From contig NZ_CP041659.1 in assembly GCF_007998985.1 (NCBI RefSeq), forward strand, positions 558,001 through 622,000: a stretch of 64,000 nucleotides of DNA, given 5' to 3'. Positions 60,541-64,000 of the stretch are shown here, one piece after another (position 1 is the first letter of the stretch; each line of letters begins with the position of its first letter). The notes beneath the pieces were generated by a model. The model ran no database searches, was not told the origin of the DNA, and was given only the letters and a program-made list of their open reading frames with translations. Position numbers and translations under genes: made by a program. This DNA comes from Sphingomonas xanthus. GTDB lineage: Bacteria; Pseudomonadota; Alphaproteobacteria; Sphingomonadales; Sphingomonadaceae.

Positions 60541-62100
60541 TCAGTGCATGGAAAGCGACATGCCCTTGGGCAGCGGACGCAGGAAAAGGACGAGTGGAAT
60601 GGACAGGACGATGACGACGGTCATGACAAAAAATATGTCATTGTAGGTCATGACGAAGGCCTGCTGCTGGATGGAACCCGCGAGTGTCCGAATAGCGGCT
60701 TCGGCACTGCCGAGACCGGCCTGAATACCCGTCAGATAGTCCTGCACGGACCAGCTGTTGGCGGAGAGAGATTCCTCCATCCGGCGGCTATGATGCCAGA
60801 GACGCTGATCCTGAATGGTCGCAAGCGCTGCCAGCGCAAAGGAACCGCCAAGGTTTCGGGCGGCGTTGAAGATGCCCGATGCGTCCCCGGCATCTTCCTT
60901 CGACACCGCCGCGATCGCCCCCTGATTGAGAAACAGCATGGTGAAGATCATGCCGACTCCGCGCAGGATCTGACCGGCCGTGAATGCGCCGCCGCCGGCC
61001 TCGGTCGTCAGATTGGTGGTGATCCAGCAGCTGATCGCCATCAGCAGCAAACCACTGCCCACCGCGAGCCGAATATCGATCCGGGTGATGAGGAAAGGCA
61101 CGATCGGCATCAGGAACAGCGCCGGCAAGCCCATCAGCGCGATTACGTACCCGGTCTGTAGGGCGTTGTAGTCGGAGATGAGGGCAAGGAATTGCGGGAT
61201 GACGTAGATGGTGCCGTAGAGCGCCATGCCGACCACCAGCGCCATGATCACGATACTGCCGAATTGCCTGGTGAAGATGAGACTGAGCTTGAGGACCGGT
61301 CGTCGCGCATATTTCTGGCCAACCAGCAGAAGCGCGAATCCGACGAGCGTCATCAGCGTCAATTGAATGATGAGAGGCGATTCAAACCATTCTTCGCGAT
61401 GGCCTTCCTCTAGCACGACGGTGAGGCCACCCAGACCCAGAATGAGCCCGGCTATGCCAAACCAGTCGCCCTCGCGCACATAACTCCAGTCCGGACGTTG
61501 ATGGGGGAGGCCAAGCCACAACAGCAGAAGCAAAACGATGCACACCGGAACGTTGACAAAGAATGCGTAATGCCAGCTGAGATTTTCCGTCAGCCAGCCC
61601 CCGATCAGCGGACCCAGGACAGGCCCCAAGATGACGGTCACGCCGAACAGCGCCATGCCGATCGGTTGCTGATGGGGCGGGAGTCGGGTCGCAACGATCG
61701 TCATGGCGGTGGGGATCAAGGCGCCGGCGGTGATGCCTTGCCCTGCACGGCCGATGATCATCGTGGTGAGATCGTCCGCGACTCCGCACAGGATTGAAAA
61801 ACCGGTGAACAGTGTCACCGCGACGAACAGCAGCGTTCGCAGTCCGAGCAAGCGCTCCAGCCACGCGCTGAGCGGGATAATAATGATTTCGGCAACGAGG
61901 AATGAGGTCGCGATCCAGGTGCCTTCGGTGCCTGTCGCGCCGATCTCACCCTGGATGGTCGGCAAGGCTGAGTTGACGATCGAGACGTCGAGCGTAGCAA
62001 GCAAGGCACCTAGGCTGCCAGCTGCCACTGCCAACCAAGCGCTTAGATCAGCCCGTTCCTCCCGAGCTGCAGTCTTGCCGATGGGGATGGAGGCCGCCAA
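60541..62100 (-). CDS. emrB: DHA2-family MFS drug-efflux permease (EmrB-like)
   Basis: 519 residues, 14 predicted membrane spans. Motif A-like and motif C features: LDVSIVNSALPTIQGEIGAT, and GVTVILGPVLGPLIGGWLTE (the antiporter motif). Uses proton motive force to move amphipathic compounds. Six bases separate it from the adaptor (EmrA-like) gene, one operon. Confidence 0.94.
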   Translation of the reverse strand: MAASIPIGKTAAREERADLSAWLAVAAGSLGALLATLDVSIVNSALPTIQGEIGATGTEGTWIATSFLVAEIIIIPLSAWLERLLGLRTLLFVAVTLFTGFSILCGVADDLTTMIIGRAGQGITAGALIPTAMTIVATRLPPHQQPIGMALFGVTVILGPVLGPLIGGWLTENLSWHYAFFVNVPVCIVLLLLLWLGLPHQRPDWSYVREGDWFGIAGLILGLGGLTVVLEEGHREEWFESPLIIQLTLMTLVGFALLLVGQKYARRPVLKLSLIFTRQFGSIVIMALVVGMALYGTIYVIPQFLALISDYNALQTGYVIALMGLPALFLMPIVPFLITRIDIRLAVGSGLLLMAISCWITTNLTTEAGGGAFTAGQILRGVGMIFTMLFLNQGAIAAVSKEDAGDASGIFNAARNLGGSFALAALATIQDQRLWHHSRRMEESLSANSWSVQDYLTGIQAGLGSAEAAIRTLAGSIQQQAFVMTYNDIFFVMTVVIVLSIPLVLFLRPLPKGMSLSMH

Positions 62101-62106
62101 CTTCGC

Positions 62107-63255
62107 TTACCTTCTCGCTTCTTGCGCCTTACGGATCCGATCCAACTCGCCGCGAGCCGAACGAGTATCGGCAGTGACGTGCACCGACATGCCGGGCGCC
62201 AGCAGCCGCCGGACTTCAGGCGAGGCGTCGATGGCCACCCGAACCGGGATCCGCTGCACGATCTTGGTGAAGTTGCCGGTCGCGTTTTGCGGCGGGAGAA
62301 TTGAGAACTGAGCCCCCGTTCCCGGCGCGAAGCTTGCAATTTTTCCGGTCAGCTCAATGCCTGGAAGGGCATCGACCTTGATGGTCACCGGCTGCCCGAC
62401 CCGCATGAGCCCGACCTGCGTCTCCTTGAAGTTGGCTTCGACGTAGATTTTGTCGACCGGCACCAAGGTCATCAGCCGCGTGCCTGGCTGAACAAATTGA
62501 CCCACGCGCACAGCCAGGTCCCCGACCCGGCCGGCGATGCTGGCCCGGATCGTCGTACTCTGCACATTGACATCGGCGGCCCTCAGCTGCGCCTCGCCCG
62601 CCCGGGCCTGCGAGAGCGCCTGCTCGATCTGGGCGTCGAGCGTGCCGAAGCGGCGTTGCGCCGCCAAAACAGCCGCCCGGCGCGTCGCTGCCTGCGCCTG
62701 GGCCTGCCGGAGCTGATTTCGCAGCTGGCTAAGCCGCTCGCGCGACTCCGCGCCGGTCCGAGCCAACGGCTCGAAGCGCGCGACCTGTTCGCTCGCGAAG
62801 GCGACGTCCGATTGCGCTGCATTCAACTGCGCCTGCGCCTGAGACAAGGCTGCCTGCTGCTCCCCAACCTGAGCGCGAACAGTGTCAGCGGTCGCGCGCG
62901 ACGCTTCGATTTGGGCCTGGATCTGCGACGACTGGGCCCGGTAATCGCGCGCATCGAGCAGCGCGAGGGGCTGGCCGGCGCGGACGGTCTGGTTCTCGTC
63001 GACAAAGACGCGATCGATATAGCCACCTATCTTGGGAGCGACGACGACCGAATCCGCCTGAACAAACGCATCGTTGGTGCTTTGCAGATACTTTCCGCGA
63101 GATTCGTAGTCGAGATACCACCAGATTCCGAAAGCGATGGCTACCAAAGCCACAACCAGCAGCGCGATCCGGACATTTCTCGAGCGCAGCGGAGACTTGC
63201 GCTCAGACCCGGCGGCAGAATTTTCGTTCGCATCCATCACTTGTGTGGCCATCAT
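62107..63255 (-). CDS. emrA: HlyD-family periplasmic adaptor (EmrA-like)
   Basis: 382 residues from ATG 63255. N-terminal transmembrane helix (VRIALLVVALVAIAFGIWWY), biotinyl-lipoyl half-motif VAPKIGGYIDRVFVDENQTV, a long alpha-helical hairpin (about residues 115-230, AQAQLNAAQSD..., LRNQLRQAQAQAATRRA) and the second half IRASIAGRVGDLAVRVGQFV. Links the inner-membrane permease to the outer-membrane channel. First gene of the operon, divergent from MarR across an 87-base gap. Confidence 0.94.
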   Translation of the reverse strand: MMATQVMDANENSAAGSERKSPLRSRNVRIALLVVALVAIAFGIWWYLDYESRGKYLQSTNDAFVQADSVVVAPKIGGYIDRVFVDENQTVRAGQPLALLDARDYRAQSSQIQAQIEASRATADTVRAQVGEQQAALSQAQAQLNAAQSDVAFASEQVARFEPLARTGAESRERLSQLRNQLRQAQAQAATRRAAVLAAQRRFGTLDAQIEQALSQARAGEAQLRAADVNVQSTTIRASIAGRVGDLAVRVGQFVQPGTRLMTLVPVDKIYVEANFKETQVGLMRVGQPVTIKVDALPGIELTGKIASFAPGTGAQFSILPPQNATGNFTKIVQRIPVRVAIDASPEVRRLLAPGMSVHVTADTRSARGELDRIRKAQEARR

Positions 63256-63284
63256 TCGTTCTCGGAAGGATTGGGAGTCGCAGG

Positions 63285-63296
63285 TTTCTGCAGAAA
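63285..63296. promoter_or_regulatory. Palindrome in the emrA-marR intergenic region, candidate operator
   Basis: Perfect 12-base palindrome TTTCTGCAGAAA in the 87-base gap between the divergent emrA and MarR genes. MarR dimers bind palindromes of about this length, often overlapping promoters, so this is the best candidate for the regulator's own site. Confidence 0.45.
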
Positions 63297-63342
63297 AAGG
63301 GCCGCTTGCCCCATCCTCGCAAATGAAGCAAGAGCATATGAT

Positions 63343-63786
63343 ATGGAACCTCACAAACTAATTTCCGTTTCGAAACAGTTCGCTTGGGTTTATCTGCGCC
63401 TGCAGCGCCTCATCGACCGCAACCTTTCTCGACACGGCGCTTCGCTGGCCAAGATCCGTCTCCTTGCATTCCTCGAAGATGGTTCGAAGCGCTCAACGGA
63501 CATTGCGTCATTCTTCGGCCAGGCGCCCCGCACCGTGACGCAGGCGATTGACGCTCTCGAAGCTGCCGGACACTTACGGCGTATGCCGGTTCCCGGCGAC
63601 CGCCGCACCAAACTTCTCGAGCTGACGGCAGAGGGTCGAGCCATGCTCGGGCGGGCCCAGCCGCTCTACGAAACGATACTTTCGCGGACCATGGGCGCAC
63701 TGTCGGAGGACGAGCTCAATAAATTTGCTGATATGCTGACCAAGGTCGAAGCGGCGGTCGACCTGATTGAACCTGCCTCGAAGTGA
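63343..63786 (+). CDS. MarR-family transcriptional regulator
   Basis: 147 residues from ATG 63343 (MEPHKLISVSKQFAWVYL); the frame is open far upstream inside emrA but that is the shadow of the other strand. Winged helix: RSTDIASFFGQAPRTVTQAI, DALEAAGHLRR and wing VPGDRRTKLLELTAEG. Divergent from the efflux operon, so very likely its repressor, released by a pump substrate. Confidence 0.88.
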   Translation: MEPHKLISVSKQFAWVYLRLQRLIDRNLSRHGASLAKIRLLAFLEDGSKRSTDIASFFGQAPRTVTQAIDALEAAGHLRRMPVPGDRRTKLLELTAEGRAMLGRAQPLYETILSRTMGALSEDELNKFADMLTKVEAAVDLIEPASK

Positions 63787-64000
63787 GCCGGAATCCTTCA
63801 ACCGGCTCTCGACGGCAAGAAGCAGAACGCATGCGGGAGCGTGATCGCTTCGCGCAGCTCGTCACACTTCTCGGGCGGCACGGGATGCGCGGTCTGAGCG
63901 CAAAACTAGGTTTTGGCTCACCAGACGATGGGCAGTTCGTCGATGCCCGCCCCGATGCGGTCGTCGCGCTGCTCAGGGATATCGGACCGGTTGGCGTCAA
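63783..64000 (+). CDS. Start of an unrecognised gene, cut by the window edge
   Basis: Frame begins at GTG 63783, overlapping the MarR stop by 4 bases (GTGA), and stays open to the last base. About 72 residues are visible, starting MSRNPSTGSRRQEAERMRER; the middle reads QLVTLLGRHGMRGLSAKLGF and the end PDAVVALLRDIGPVG. The overlap suggests co-expression with MarR. I recognise no family from this part. Confidence 0.45.
   Translation, partial: MSRNPSTGSRRQEAERMRERDRFAQLVTLLGRHGMRGLSAKLGFGSPDDGQFVDARPDAVVALLRDIGPVGV

Overview
The window is GC-rich, densely coded DNA that reads as the chromosome of a sphingomonad-type alphaproteobacterium. The grounds are the secE-nusG-rplKA-rplJL-rpoBC order with small genes wedged in, an HWE-family histidine kinase, entericidin-like lipoproteins, a Trp-run leader peptide of alphaproteobacterial type and general sphingomonad protein character. 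This assignment rests on recognition, not on a search. I see no rRNA, CRISPR array or insertion sequence.

Layout. 1-4.3 kb: end of a channel-like gene, tRNA-Trp, secE, nusG, a receiver/HWE-kinase pair and rplK-rplA. 4.4-8.6 kb: a flavin-type oxidase-fold protein, then a possible polyphosphate or phosphate neighbourhood (PPK2, DUF4956 membrane protein, CotH-like secreted protein, metallophosphoesterase). 8.6-20.9 kb: rplJ-rplL, a 2.4 kb block of unrelated small genes, then rpoB-rpoC with a strong terminator. 20.9-25.3 kb: two tandem entericidin-like genes, amidohydrolase, thyA, a lipoprotein-type methyltransferase and prfB. 25.3-33.8 kb: cell wall and RNA genes (PBP1A, amidase, RNase E, M48 protease, DsbA-like protein). 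34-39 kb: rlmE-ppx, tRNA-Gln, a frameshifted trpG-like gene behind a Trp-codon leader peptide and terminator (an attenuator), a GST, a receiver protein and a SleB-like hydrolase. 39.3-46.4 kb: EVE-domain and PaiB-like proteins, a DEAD-box helicase, TypA, MarR, cytochrome b561 and an orphan sensor protein. 46.4-54 kb: a fatty-acid or acyl-CoA degradation cluster in two divergent units. 54-55.3 kb: a tiny membrane protein, then purS-purQ. 55.3 kb to the end: tRNA-Arg followed by what looks like an island of unknown genes, a tyrosine recombinase, and a MarR-controlled EmrAB-type efflux operon with its own outer-membrane channel and an MCE/MlaD-domain protein.

How the parts work together. The first 21 kb is the core transcription and translation machinery in at least four transcription units, with terminators visible after rplA, rplL and rpoC and one between tRNA-Trp and secE. 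Four minus-strand acyl-CoA genes overlap by 4 bases each (ATGA) and so look translationally coupled; they face two plus-strand acyl-CoA dehydrogenases that probably form one heteromeric enzyme. The efflux operon is likewise tightly packed and is divergent from its presumed regulator.

Most interesting items: the Trp attenuator placed directly ahead of a broken stand-alone trpG; the PPK2-DUF4956-CotH-like-phosphatase neighbourhood; several very short genes (23, 41, 46 and 49 residues); two identically spaced GGAAC-N16-GGTT promoter-like sites; and the MCE protein embedded in a drug-efflux operon beside a tRNA-linked recombinase.
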